Notes under the pieces: model-generated | The model's database searches: none | What the model was told of the DNA's origin: nothing | The model's input: the letters and a program-made list of their open reading frames with translations, nothing else | Position numbers and translations under genes: made by a program | In this document: positions 7,647-17,349 of the stretch, in pieces | How the letters are laid out: each line of letters starts with the position of its first letter | Position numbering within the stretch: the first letter of the stretch is position 1 | NCBI GenBank assembly: GCA_007258455.2 | Contig: VDFB02358134.1 | Location: forward strand, 207,870,407 to 207,934,406 | From: Sequoia sempervirens | Lineage: Eukaryota > Streptophyta > Pinopsida > Cupressales > Cupressaceae | Direction of reading: 5' to 3' | Length of the DNA stretch: 64,000 bases

Positions 7647-10238
7647 AGCATTGGACGACGGAGCTTGATTAGGATCAACCTTGATGTCACCTCGATCTAT
7701 GAGATCCTGGACGTAGTTTTTTAGACCCTGACACTTATTCAAAGAGTGCCCTTTAATTTTGTGGAACTCACAATATTCATTTTCCCTAAACCATGCGGGC
7801 TTTGGTTTGGATTCATCTAGTGGCTTGGTGACAGGATACGTGATCGGGTAGCTAATCTGCAACAGTTTGTTGAAGACAACACTCAAGGGTTCTCCTAGTT
7901 GAGCATATTGGCGTTTATTGTTCCCTTGGTTATTTTGATTGGATTGTTGGGGAGGACGGGGTGTCCCTTGTGGTACGGATATGGCATTAGGTACAGATTG
8001 CTGTTGTTTCTGGGATGCGTTGGCCACTTGGACGTGTTTAGTATCAGTGACACCATCATTGACTGCATTCTTGTTCTTGTTCCAAAAACGTGGCTTGTCA
8101 TTGAAAGACCTTTCCCTATCTTGGTTATATATTTTGATGTGCCCTTTGGCAATAAGGGCACGCTCAAGGATGGGTCCTTTCTCCACTACCTCTGCGAAAG
8201 TGGTGACACAATGTAATCGGAAGTTGTGGGCCATGTCAGGATGGGAGTTCTCCACAAAAAGGGTGACCATGTCCTTCTCTTTCAAAGGGGTTTTCATTCG
8301 GCTCGCCAGGGCACGCCACCTCTGGAGGTAGCTAGTGAAGGTTTCCCCGTCACGTTGTTTCTCTTTGAGAAGATCCAGGGTATCAGTATCTTTCTCCAAG
8401 TTGAAGGAGAAGTAGGAGACAAACCTTTCTGACAAGTCCGCAAAAGATTTTATAGACCCCTTGTCGAGGGTCATGAACCACCCTAGCGCGTCACTCCCCA
8501 GACTTCGGGGGAACAGACGCAAGAGATAGTTGTCATTGTGGATCACTTCTTGACACTGGGAGTAAAACTCCCGCAGGTGGGCCTTTGGATCTTTGTTCCC
8601 CTTATACTTGTCAAATTTTGGTATCTCAAAATGTTTGGGAAAGGGGATCAATGAGATGGAGGGATCATACGGATAGGGGCATATATCTTCGAACTTGAAC
8701 GATTGTTTGCTAGTCCCTGCCTGGAGATCCTTCAGTGCGGCTTTGATTTCCAGGATGTCCACATTGGCTGGTGTGTTGGATGGATATTGATGATATGATG
8801 ATTGTGGATTTTGAGAGGATGTTTGGAGATGGGTGTATGGATGAGGAGGTGTCACATCCTGCTGATATGCCAAGGGACCTTGTTGATAAAAAGGTTGCTG
8901 TTGCGAGGGGGGATATGGATTGGCTGGGTAGTTGTGGGTGGCGTACTGTTGGGAAGTGTGGAGAAAGTGCTGTTGGTTAGCTTGTGGATATTGGGGGTGT
9001 TGATATGACTGTTGTGATGCCCCATAGGAGGGTTGTTGTTGATATTGTTGCTGGTTGTAATAGTTGTAGTGATGAGGTGGTTGTTGATATTGTTGTTGAT
9101 GCATAGGTGGTGCCTGTGATGGGCGAGATGGGATGCTATGTTGTGGTTGCGCTTGTGGGCGTAAAATGGATGCAAGGAACGAAGATGCGGTCGGGGCTGA
9201 AGGCCGGGGTGGATTTCCTTGCGGTTGATGTTGTGATGGTTGTACTGAGAATAGGGGATTGACCAATGGTTGTTGTTGAGGTGGAGGTGCGATTGAGATG
9301 TTGTGCAAGGGAGGTTGTTGAGCACTAGTGGGAGCGTGGGATTGGGGAGGTTGTTGGGATATGAACGATGATGATGGAGGTATGCTAGATTGGGGCAGCT
9401 GTTGGGCTATGAATGACGATGGTGGAGGAATGTTGGACTGGGGCAATGATGGAGGTTGGAATGATGATGGTGGAGGGACATTGGATTGGGATGATGGTGG
9501 AGGTTGGAATGATGATGGTGGAGGGACATTGGATTGGGGAGATGGTGGAGGATTGGTTGCTCCTAGAGGTGGCTGCAAAGAAGCGAAAGGGTTTCCTCCA
9601 GTGTTGACAGGAGGCGGGTTCGAAAGGGGCGGTGCCGGTAGCATTAATGGTTGTGGTTGCGGGATGTTTTGCGGCATGCCATAGGCATAGGGATCATTGG
9701 GATCAATGGTTTGAGGTGCTCCCGTGATCGAGATGGTGGGATGCGTGGGATTTCCAACGGGATACAGGACTGCATTACCGAATTCGGGTTGATGCCAACC
9801 TTCTATGGGGGCATACAAGCTACTAGGGATGTCATGTGAGCCTTGGGGGGTGTTAGATGTTGAGGTGCCATACTTGGATAAGTCGACACCTGACGGTAGC
9901 TTGACACCCTTGTCAATCAAGTGAGCCAAGATTTCATCCCCATGTCTTTCGAAGAGGCGTTCTGTCATTTGTGCATTGACAGGGTTGCTAAAGTGTTCTT
10001 CGAACGTGAGCTCGGGTTGTTCGGCCATGTTTTCCTCCCCAGGGGGTGATGTGTTTTGACCATCCACATTGGATTGCGATGAGGTGCCGTTGTGGGGATC
10101 GTGAGGGATATTAGCACCATAGTTAGGATCGGATGTGATGTTGACCGTGTTGATGGGATTTTGAGGGTTGTTCGATTGGGCATTTAGGGCTTGTTGGTCG
10201 GCCATTTTCTTTGCTTGTGATCGAGTTTGAACGGGCAT
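7644..10238 (-). CDS. gag: Gypsy gag polyprotein with long Pro/Gln-rich N-terminal half
   Basis: 864 codons from ATG at 10238. Starts MPVQTRSQAK, a common beginning of plant gypsy gags. Residues 1-185 are Asn/Gln/Pro-rich with a short helical patch (75-112); 186-490 are an extreme Pro/Gln/Ser/Tyr low-complexity region with tandem repeats; 515-705 hold the retrotransposon gag core (a PF03732-type fold judged from the WFMTLDKGSI and LSERFVSYF region, SYLQRWRALASRM); 823-836 is a C-H-H-C zinc knuckle variant (C823, H826, H831, C836). Forms the particle that packages element RNA. At 864 residues it is long for the family because of the low-complexity segment. The start is supported by the absence of an upstream in-frame ATG before dense stops in the leader. 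Confidence 0.92.
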   Translation of the reverse strand: MPVQTRSQAKKMADQQALNAQSNNPQNPINTVNITSDPNYGANIPHDPHNGTSSQSNVDGQNTSPPGEENMAEQPELTFEEHFSNPVNAQMTERLFERHGDEILAHLIDKGVKLPSGVDLSKYGTSTSNTPQGSHDIPSSLYAPIEGWHQPEFGNAVLYPVGNPTHPTISITGAPQTIDPNDPYAYGMPQNIPQPQPLMLPAPPLSNPPPVNTGGNPFASLQPPLGATNPPPSPQSNVPPPSSFQPPPSSQSNVPPPSSFQPPSLPQSNIPPPSSFIAQQLPQSSIPPSSSFISQQPPQSHAPTSAQQPPLHNISIAPPPQQQPLVNPLFSVQPSQHQPQGNPPRPSAPTASSFLASILRPQAQPQHSIPSRPSQAPPMHQQQYQQPPHHYNYYNQQQYQQQPSYGASQQSYQHPQYPQANQQHFLHTSQQYATHNYPANPYPPSQQQPFYQQGPLAYQQDVTPPHPYTHLQTSSQNPQSSYHQYPSNTPANVDILEIKAALKDLQAGTSKQSFKFEDICPYPYDPSISLIPFPKHFEIPKFDKYKGNKDPKAHLREFYSQCQEVIHNDNYLLRLFPRSLGSDALGWFMTLDKGSIKSFADLSERFVSYFSFNLEKDTDTLDLLKEKQRDGETFTSYLQRWRALASRMKTPLKEKDMVTLFVENSHPDMAHNFRLHCVTTFAEVVEKGPILERALIAKGHIKIYNQDRERSFNDKPRFWNKNKNAVNDGVTDTKHVQVANASQKQQQSVPNAISVPQGTPRPPQQSNQNNQGNNKRQYAQLGEPLSVVFNKLLQISYPITYPVTKPLDESKPKPAWFRENEYCEFHKIKGHSLNKCQGLKNYVQDLIDRGDIKVDPNQAPSSNA
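9339..9551 (-). repeat. Tandem repeat inside gag encoding Pro/Ser-rich units
   Basis: Four to five degenerate units; the clearest are the two identical 32-bp stretches gaatgatgatggtgg...ttgg at about 9458-9490 and 9502-9534. They encode repeats of the type SQSNVPPPSSFQPP in gag residues about 232-300. The repeat length keeps the reading frame. Confidence 0.75.
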
Positions 10239-10911
10239 GCAAGATGATGAAGTAGATCAAGATTGATTAAATTTCGATGGGAGATTAGTGGATGACGATT
10301 GATTATGCCGATGTGGATTGGCTTGATGGGATGGGATTGGATTGATCGATAGATGTTGGATTTACCTGAATGTCGGGTTTTGATCCGAATAGGTTTGATG
10401 GTGTAGGGATTGGATTAATCTGATGATCAGGATTGGATTGATGATAAGTATGACGAAGACCGAGATCCACAACCGGGTTTAAGAGGGATCCTTGGTAACA
10501 CTAGGTATTGATTGAGAGGTGGATGTATGATAACGACACCGAATCCAACTTGAGATAGAAGCGGATTGATTGGGCCGAAAGGGATAACTGACTTAAGACG
10601 GATAGCGATCCTAAGCCAGCTATGATGATTGTGATTAGGGATAAATACCTAGGTCAACTGGGATGGCAACTCCAACGAGGTCTACGGGGATCGGTAATGA
10701 AAAATGGAATTAGGACGGATGGGTAGCGTCTTAGGGAAGACGTATGGCTCTCGAAACAAGCAGAAGAGTGCTCAGAATAAATGACCTTTAGAATGAAGAG
10801 ATGGAGGCTCAGAATGGACGTTCAAAAGTGTATTTTGGATGCTAAATGGCCGTGTTGACGGTCAAAGTAGAGGGACAATGCATGCAAAGTGATGATATAG
10901 GGTGATCAAAG

Positions 10912-11131
10912 GACAGGTCCGCCACTGCACTGGGACAAGCCCGCCACTGAATTAGGACAGGTCCGCCACTGAAATGGGACAGGTCCGCCACTGAATTAGG
11001 ACAGGTCCGCCACTGAAATGGGACAGGTCCGCCACTACACTAAGACAGGCCCGCCACTGCACTGGGACAGGTCCGCCAATGCACCAGGACAAGCCCGCCA
11101 CTGCACTGGGACAGGTCCGCCAATGCACCAG
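10912..11131. repeat. 22-bp minisatellite in the leader, 10 units
   Basis: Ten consecutive 22-bp units of the form gacaggtccgccactgaattag, with alternating variants (gacaagcccg..., ...tgaaatgg). The junction ggacaggtcc is a small inverted repeat. The array ends abruptly at 11132 in gacaagtaaaagg. Confidence 0.9.
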
Positions 11132-11532
11132 GACAAGTAAAAGGATCAAGTCCGCCAAAGGATGAGTTCAAGGTTGATGTTTTGATGGATGGAAAATGCA
11201 AAGGACCCAAAGTGTAACAATCATAAAAAGACTTGGCCAAACTGATAATCACTGGTTTTTGCACAAGAAAAATAGTTCAAACAGCACAACCCTAAAATTA
11301 GTAGAAAGGGGTATGGTCAACAAAGTCTTCTACTCTAGGATGCACATGGTTTCTAAGGAGTCCTCGATATACACCCGGTACGTGAGGCCCAAACCGTGAA
11401 CACCAACCCGTTACAAGCGTGAGTCGGGAACCTTAGCGAGATACTAAAGGCTCGGACCAACTCTTCACGTCATCCCGACGCTTCGCCAATTACAACGTGG
11501 TTGGATTAAGGTACAGCTTTCGCTCTCCCCCC

Positions 11533-11540
11533 TTTATATA
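11533..11540 (-). promoter_or_regulatory. TATA-like box in the leader
   Basis: TATATAAA on the minus strand within GC-rich flanks (CGGCGGGG before, GGGGGGAG after), 1.29 kb upstream of gag. It lies downstream of the putative PBS, so it would be an internal promoter, or else the LTR limits given here are wrong. Confidence 0.35.
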
Positions 11541-11655
11541 CCCCGCCGGTACGCGTGGTTGGAATCGTCCCTTGGGGTGATGAAATCCCCAAGCAGGTCC
11601 CGCTAAGAAACTAAAAAAAAGGTGACAAAAAAGGACTTGGAAAGTTACGATTTCT

Positions 11656-11673
11656 CGTCACCCAGGATCGCCA
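11656..11673 (-). promoter_or_regulatory. Putative primer-binding site
   Basis: Minus strand reads TGGCGATCCTGGGTGACG, two bases after ...CCTTGCGCCA, a plausible LTR end in CA. It resembles the TGGCGACTC...GGGGA sites, complementary to the tRNA-Arg 3' end, used by Tat/Ogre elements (from memory). Confidence 0.5.
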
Positions 11674-11814
11674 AATGGCGCAAGGGGATTGGATACGTCA
11701 AATAGCTTTCCCAAACACACCAAGCAAGGTTTATTGACACCTCTTTAATTAAGCTATGTTCCTATTTTATCAAAACACAATTCGGGAAAACTTGAAATTT
11801 TTTACCTTCTGTAG

Positions 11815-12137
11815 GACAGGTCCGCCACTCTGTTAGGACAGGCCCGCCACTGAATTAGGACAGGTCCACCACTTCACTGGGACAGGCCTGCCACTGAATT
11901 AGGACAGATCCGCCACTGAACTGGGACAGGCCCGCCACTGCACTAAGACAGGTCCGCCACTCTGTCAGGACGAGCCCGCCACTGAATTAGGACAGGTCTG
12001 CCACTGAACTGGGACAGGCCCGCCACTGAACTAAGACAGGTCCGCCACTCTGTCAGGACGAGCCCACCACCCCTGGACAGGTCCGCCACTCCAGGACCAG
12101 TCCGCCACCGGAAGAGGACAGGTCCGCCACTCTGCAC
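11815..12137. repeat. 22-bp minisatellite in the LTR, about 15 units
   Basis: Same family as the leader array: units gacaggtccgccactctgttag, gacaggcccgccactgaattag and so on, with a few shortened units near 12065-12100. Every second or third unit alternates between gaatta and ctgtca tails, suggesting higher-order duplication. Confidence 0.9.
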
Positions 12138-12550
12138 CCTGGACCTGCAAAAATGCAAAAAACAGCAAACGTGAAAGAAAAAGACCCGTTTGTGGGTCCC
12201 ACCGGGCGTGCCAGAAATGTGATAGGTCAAAATAGGTGTTAGAAAACAAGCAACAAGTTAAAGAGCACAAATAAACAACTAAAACAACCTACACTTCGAG
12301 ATTAGCCTAAGTTGGAAACAAAACAAGACAAAGCCACGAAATGGAACTTTATACCTTGCGTTGAGTCGATCCTTTGGTTGGCCCTTCGATCTTGAATGTG
12401 TATGCTCCTTAGATGGCAAAAGATGTGTGATATGAGGTGCAAATGATGCTTGGAAACATGAAAAAAAAAAGCTAAGTGTGGATTGAGAAATAAAACTGCA
12501 AGAGTTTGGCTACACAAAATGATCTCCCCAAAATGAGAGAAAAGAGGGGG

Positions 12551-12558
12551 TATTTATA
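12551..12558 (-). promoter_or_regulatory. TATA box of the gypsy LTR
   Basis: Minus strand TATAAATA followed by a pyrimidine-rich CCCCCTCTTTTCTCTC stretch, typical of a plant LTR promoter; transcription would start about 30 bp to the left. Confidence 0.6.
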
Positions 12559-13490
12559 GGATTTTTGGGAAATCCTAGGGGAAATGGACGGTTGAGATTG
12601 ATCCACCAAATATCAAGATGTAGGGCTAAGGTGAGTTGAGAACTCACAAGCCCTCACATCTTGACATGTGGCATGTGATGAAGCCCTAAAAGGTGAAGTG
12701 GACATGAGGTGGAAGGAGAAGGACATGACATGGAGGGGGGTACAAAGTACCTTGGGATTGGACAAGATCTCCTCATAAAGGAGGTCCTTGTCCCCATGTG
12801 GGTGAGAGGACATGTGAGGAATTAAAAATTTCTCAAATATTCTCATGGGGATGGGAGAAAGAGTAAAGAATAAGTAAAGGACATGTGGGGAGAAGTGAAG
12901 GAATTAAAAATTCCTTTTAGGTGCCTTGGGGGATTAAAAGGTGAATTAAAAATTCACAAGGGGAAGGGGGATGCCTTGTCCAAAAGGAGAAAGCCTTTAA
13001 TAAGGTTGACTCAAGGACATGTGCCATAAATAGGATGAGGGATTAGGTTAGGCTAATCAAATGATTAAGATTGTGCAAGTACTCAGTTAAATGGACTAAT
13101 GACTGATTAGAGGCAAGTGGGAAATTATGGAGGATGTGACCTTAATGATGATTAAGGGTGTGCACATGCTAACCATAGTTTATTAGAAGAATATGAAGTA
13201 ATTAAAATGGATTAGGGATCAACTTGCAAAAGTTGGAGGATGTGACCATGAGAGAGAAAAGATGAATTAAAAATGAATTTTAGTTCAAAAGGGGAATATG
13301 ACTATATTAAATAAAATGGGATATTTATTTAATTTAGAGGAGGAAGAGGGGTAAAGTATTAAATTAAATACTTTAGGACCCTTGTGCAAGATGCAGGGTA
13401 TTAATTAAACAATCGGCTTAATTAATATTGTCAGAGGGGAAAAGCAACGGATGAATGAAGGAGACACATTTGATCATATGGAAGTGATCA

Positions 13491-14109
13491 AAATTGGACG
13501 TCTATAGTATTAAACATTAATATACATTATATATGTTTGTTTGATGTATGAACTTCAATGAGCTTATTAGTCACTTTTTAAATATCTTACAGTTCCAATT
13601 TTATAGATTATACATTTCATGTGTTGTATTTACCACATTGTATATAATTGTTCAATTGTATAGATTATACATTTTATACATACAAGGAGATACATTTTTG
13701 TTTATTGATTCAAATATTTGCTAGAATTGCAAAATAGTTAAAATTACCCGCCCTTAATTTATTATGTATATTATCTAAACTATTTAAGGAATGTTTCAAT
13801 TTGTGACCTAACCATGTGATAAATTATATATATGAAATTTGATTCTACATAAGAATTTATATAGTGCATGTATTACTTGAAAATTAGATAATTTATATCT
13901 ATACATACATGAGTGCATATAATCATCAAAATGAACATAACACGATCATAATTGATCGCATATATAATCATCATATTAAAGTCAACTGATATAAATAAAC
14001 ACAAATATGATAATAACATGTTCAAAATAAAACTAGAGATAGATAGTCCATAAAATTTATATGTCAAGTCCAACACATATATTTAAATAAAACTAGAGAT
14101 CTATAGTCC
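13491..14109. other. AT-rich DNA, no gene seen
   Basis: Low-GC sequence with short ATATAT runs. A 20-base phrase (aataaaactagagat...tagtccataaaattta) is repeated at about 14026 and 14086, a small local duplication. No coding frame supported. Confidence 0.5.
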
Positions 14110-16096
14110 ATAAAATTTAGAACCACCTAACTATTAGGCTGATTGGTCATATCAAGTCTCCTCTTTGTTCCATGTCGACTAGATGTACCTGCATCATGTT
14201 GTAAAAGAGTACAAGAAACTTGAAATTAGATTTAAAGTTATTGAAGTTTTTTGATATAATTAAACATATTTAAACTTGAAAATATAAACTTTTAGATAAA
14301 AATAAATTTAATTAAATATCTAGTAAATACAGTAAAAATGATTTTTAGTATGCATAAATTACCATATGATTATGTGAATCTACTGGCACATTTTGTTCAA
14401 CAGGTAGCATAACTGTCAGTTGAGAAGATCCAAATGCTTGATCTACAATATCCTACATATTCATATAAAGCAAACAATATGTTAATATATATATATATAT
14501 ATATATTTAAAAGGTTCATAAAAATTGTATAGGAGATTTAGTAAAGTTTACAACCTCAAATGATATGACCTCATGATCACGCACCTAAGATTTCCCATGC
14601 ATAAATGTTGATGATGTCTCAGGTGCGCCCACCATGGGTATCTCATGAAATCCTTGTGTATAGATGTACAACAATTTGTATAGATCAAATTCACACATGT
14701 CTATGTAAATGAAAAAATTAAATTAGATCTATGATGTGTATTTAATTTAATCTTAACAAAAATTTGAAAGCACGTACCTGAGTTGATGACACCTCAAGAG
14801 CGCTCACCACAATCTGTGGCTGGTCAGTACTAGGTATCATATGATCTCCCTGCATCTAGATATAATATATCAATTCACACATGTGTAAAAATTCAAATTA
14901 AATTAGATATATCCACATAAATTATTTAATATATATTGGTTCAAGTACCTGTCCAAAAGGTGAGCCCAAATCTACAACACTTGACATATAGACACGATGA
15001 TCAAGCATCGTGTGATCAATCGTCTACACCAAACACTTATTGAATTAATATTATATTATATATATATATAATTTGATGTTATTATTTACATGAATTTTTC
15101 ACATTTCAAACTTGAATTAAATTTAAGTTCAAAAGATGAACATACTTGTGTAGGATGATCCTCAGAATATAGTAAATTCATGTATGACTTCATCCCAAAT
15201 GCATGTTGGTTACCTGAAGTGGATGCTTGAGTATTCTTATAGCCCCAGCCTCCATGCTCTCTATTGGCCACTTTAGTCACCGCATGTGTAGTCTAATGAA
15301 TGAGATGTCTTGAAAGCGAACTCAATGCTCCTAATGTCGATAACATGGGCTACTGTTGAAATGTAACAGGAACACCAAGAGAAGGAGGAACAATCAGAGC
15401 ATGTCACTAAGGATCGACACGTGCTCCTAGTCTATGTTGGGGCATGCCACACCCAACTCCTTAAAATGACCTCATATCAAAATAGTTGGGTTTTTTACCC
15501 AACTCAAACTCAACCCATAACTTTCTCAAAAAGTATAGGGGCACCTCACAATTTCCATGTGGTGGATTATCAAACACCATCCACCATCTATCCCAAAAAT
15601 GTGCAGCTATTTGCAGGTGCCTACACCATAAAATTGAAATTCATTTTTTGGTGGGTGGAATTGGTTGGTTTGTTTGGGGGTTAATAAAATATTGGTACAT
15701 GGCTTGTTTGGTAATTTTAAGGTCATTGATTTCTTTATAGGACAATCCATCTGCATAGAATTGTCTCCTCTCTTCTCTCCATTGATGGAACCTATCTAGA
15801 TCTGCATCAATAGATCAAATAGAACCGACAATAGTTTGCATCGTAGATGCAAACCGTGCGAGATGGGGAGGGATTCTAGGATCATTTTTTATCAAATCTA
15901 TATTTCTTTGAATCACAATAAGGTTTGCTCGAATGCTCTCTCTTAATTGATCCTGATCAACTACAAGGGGTGGGGGGTTAGGCAGTGGAGAGTCGGAAGG
16001 TGTGGGGTTTTGTTCTGGTGGTGGATTTGGATGTATGGGATCTATAGGAATTTTTGGATTGGGAATAAAATCCTCTATATTAAATTCTAGATCCAT
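14110..16096 (-). pseudogene. Decayed multi-exon gene-like tract, function unknown
   Basis: First exon-like frame 16096-15461 (212 codons) is open apart from TGA at 15815-15817 and 15641-15643, each explained by one C-to-T change (CGA or TGG). It starts MDLEFNIEDF, has a Pro-rich stretch (residues 11-46), then a charged DRFHQWREERRQFYADGLSYKE region and an aromatic WDRWWMVFDNPP segment. Further left come short open segments ending in CAG or CAA before GTA splice-donor-like sites: 15280-15146, 15023-14949, 14855-14778, then about 14657-14587, 14454-14362 and 14192-14110. Exons around 15.0, 14.8 and 14.6 kb look like relatives of each other (acidic, ending SSTQ or similar). Not recognised; it may be a DNA-transposon protein or a lost host gene. 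Confidence 0.4.
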
Positions 16097-16720
16097 GTGA
16101 GCAATTAAATGGCAACTACATGTTAAACAATAAAAAAATATATATCAACAAACTAATTAAATAATGCACACAATTTGAAAGTTATTTAAAAATCACATTG
16201 AATGTGCACAAATTCAAAATGCATTTCATTTAAAGACCATTTGATTTATAACATTAAAAATCCATAGCATGTACACACATTAAATTGAGTGTAGTGTGTG
16301 GTGGTTAATATGAAGGGTAGAAATGAAATTAGGGGGTTTCATTAGAACCCTATTCAAATGCATGCACTATGTCATTGGGTTATTAAGTGAATCCCCTAAA
16401 AGAAGGCCCCATAAACTTATTTTTAACTAGATATCACTTGATAATTAAACTATATCCAAATTTGATGATCTATACATTAGTTGATTTATTTAAAAATAAA
16501 TAAAACCACATGGATTAAGGTAAAGACTTAAGATTTATTTAAATAAATCACCATCAATAAGTAATTTATTCTTCTAGTTTTTGATGGGTCTAGAGCTTTA
16601 TCTTTTGGGGCGAGGGGAAGTTTACTCATAGGTGTGGTTGTTTCCCAGCAAGAGTATATCTATAGAGCTAAGGTATATCGAACAAGAATACATGTATTAA
16701 TCAAGTATGACATAGAATTT
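16097..16720. other. AT-rich DNA upstream of the pseudogene
   Basis: No gene seen. The region would hold the promoter of the minus-strand tract at 14110-16096, but no convincing TATA box can be singled out in such AT-rich DNA. Confidence 0.4.
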
Positions 16721-17060
16721 AATTTAAATAATAACATAACATAATATAATATAATAACAAATATCATTATAATATAATAACATAATATAATATAATATTA
16801 TATTATATAGTATAAATATAATAACTTTAATATAACTATATATTACAATATAATTAAATATAATTACATTATATAATATAATATAATATAATACCTAACA
16901 TAATCATTAATAATATAATACGAATAATAATGTATCATAATCAAAACTTGATATATTAATACAAATATAATAATATAATAGCAAATATATAAATATTAAA
17001 ATATTAATATAATAATATTACTATATAATAAAAATACATAATAATAATAATAAATCAATA
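16721..17060. repeat. Low-complexity AT tract
   Basis: About 340 bp of ATAAT/TAATA-type imperfect repeats, almost free of G and C. Confidence 0.8.
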
Positions 17061-17349
17061 AAATAATTTTCTAAATGACCTACCAATTGACCTCATGTAC
17101 AAAAGATAAACCAATCTTTTTTTCTAATTGACCTTCCACACCTCTTCGCTGTACCCATTGCACACCAAGGTGTGATTACTAGTTTATATGCAGAAGTTTC
17201 TAATCATTCAAAATAATTTTCTAAATGACCTACCAATTGACCTCGTGTACAAAAAATAAACCAATCTTTTTTCCTAATTGACCTTCCACACCTCTTAGGT
17301 GTACCCATTACACATCAAGATGCAATTGCTAGAAGTTTCTAATCATGCT
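17061..17349 (+). repeat. 150-bp tandem duplication
   Basis: Unit 1 17061-17210 and unit 2 17211 to about 17349 both begin aaataattttctaaatgacc and end agaagtttctaatcat. Copies differ at scattered sites and unit 2 lacks about 11 bp near its end. Confidence 0.85.

Larger units (their letters stand above)
10239..11655 (-). other. Long 5' leader of the gypsy element
   Basis: 1.4 kb between the putative primer-binding site and the gag ATG. No coding frame is supported; the short frames at 10952-11264 arise because the 22-bp minisatellite is open in several frames. Contains the minisatellite (10912-11131) and a TATA-like box (11533-11540). Long leaders are normal for Tat elements. Confidence 0.6.
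1..13490 (-). mobile_element. Tat-lineage Ty3/gypsy LTR retrotransposon, 3' LTR not in window
   Basis: Minus-strand element read from right to left: 5' LTR, primer-binding site, long leader, gag, pol, long 3' region. Seen: gag core, protease, RT, two RNase H domains, integrase. The tandem degenerate plus archaeal-type RNase H is the hallmark of the plant Tat lineage (Ogre and Retand relatives). No match to the 5' LTR was found between 1 and 2330 by eye, so the 3' LTR probably lies beyond the left edge or is lost. The right boundary (about 13.49 kb) is set only by the change to AT-rich unique-looking DNA and is soft. Two TAG codons interrupt the gag-pol frame, so the copy is probably inactive unless both are suppressed. 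Confidence 0.85.
11676..13490 (-). repeat. Putative 5' LTR of the gypsy element
   Basis: Inner end in CA next to the PBS at 11676 and a TATA box at 12551-12558 support an LTR. U5/R (about 12525-11676) holds a 22-bp minisatellite; U3 (12560 to about 13490) carries four copies of the near-palindrome GAATTAAAAATT(C) at about 12818, 12901, 12942 and 13264 and repeated ggacatgtg. No second LTR is in the window to prove the limits; the outer end is a guess from composition. Confidence 0.5.

Noticed and set aside
10912..12137. Regularly spaced repeats resembling a CRISPR array
   Set aside because: Units are directly adjacent with no unique spacers, and the context is a plant retrotransposon.
10952..12270. 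Overlapping minus-strand frames rich in ADLS, GGPV and WRTCP peptides
   Set aside because: They are translations of the 22-bp minisatellite, which is open in several frames; 22 is not a multiple of 3, so the peptide pattern only cycles through the frames.
15421..15740. Plus-strand frames at 15421-15684 and 15486-15740
   Set aside because: They lie opposite the minus-strand tract 15461-16096, whose codons and motifs look protein-like; the plus frames do not.
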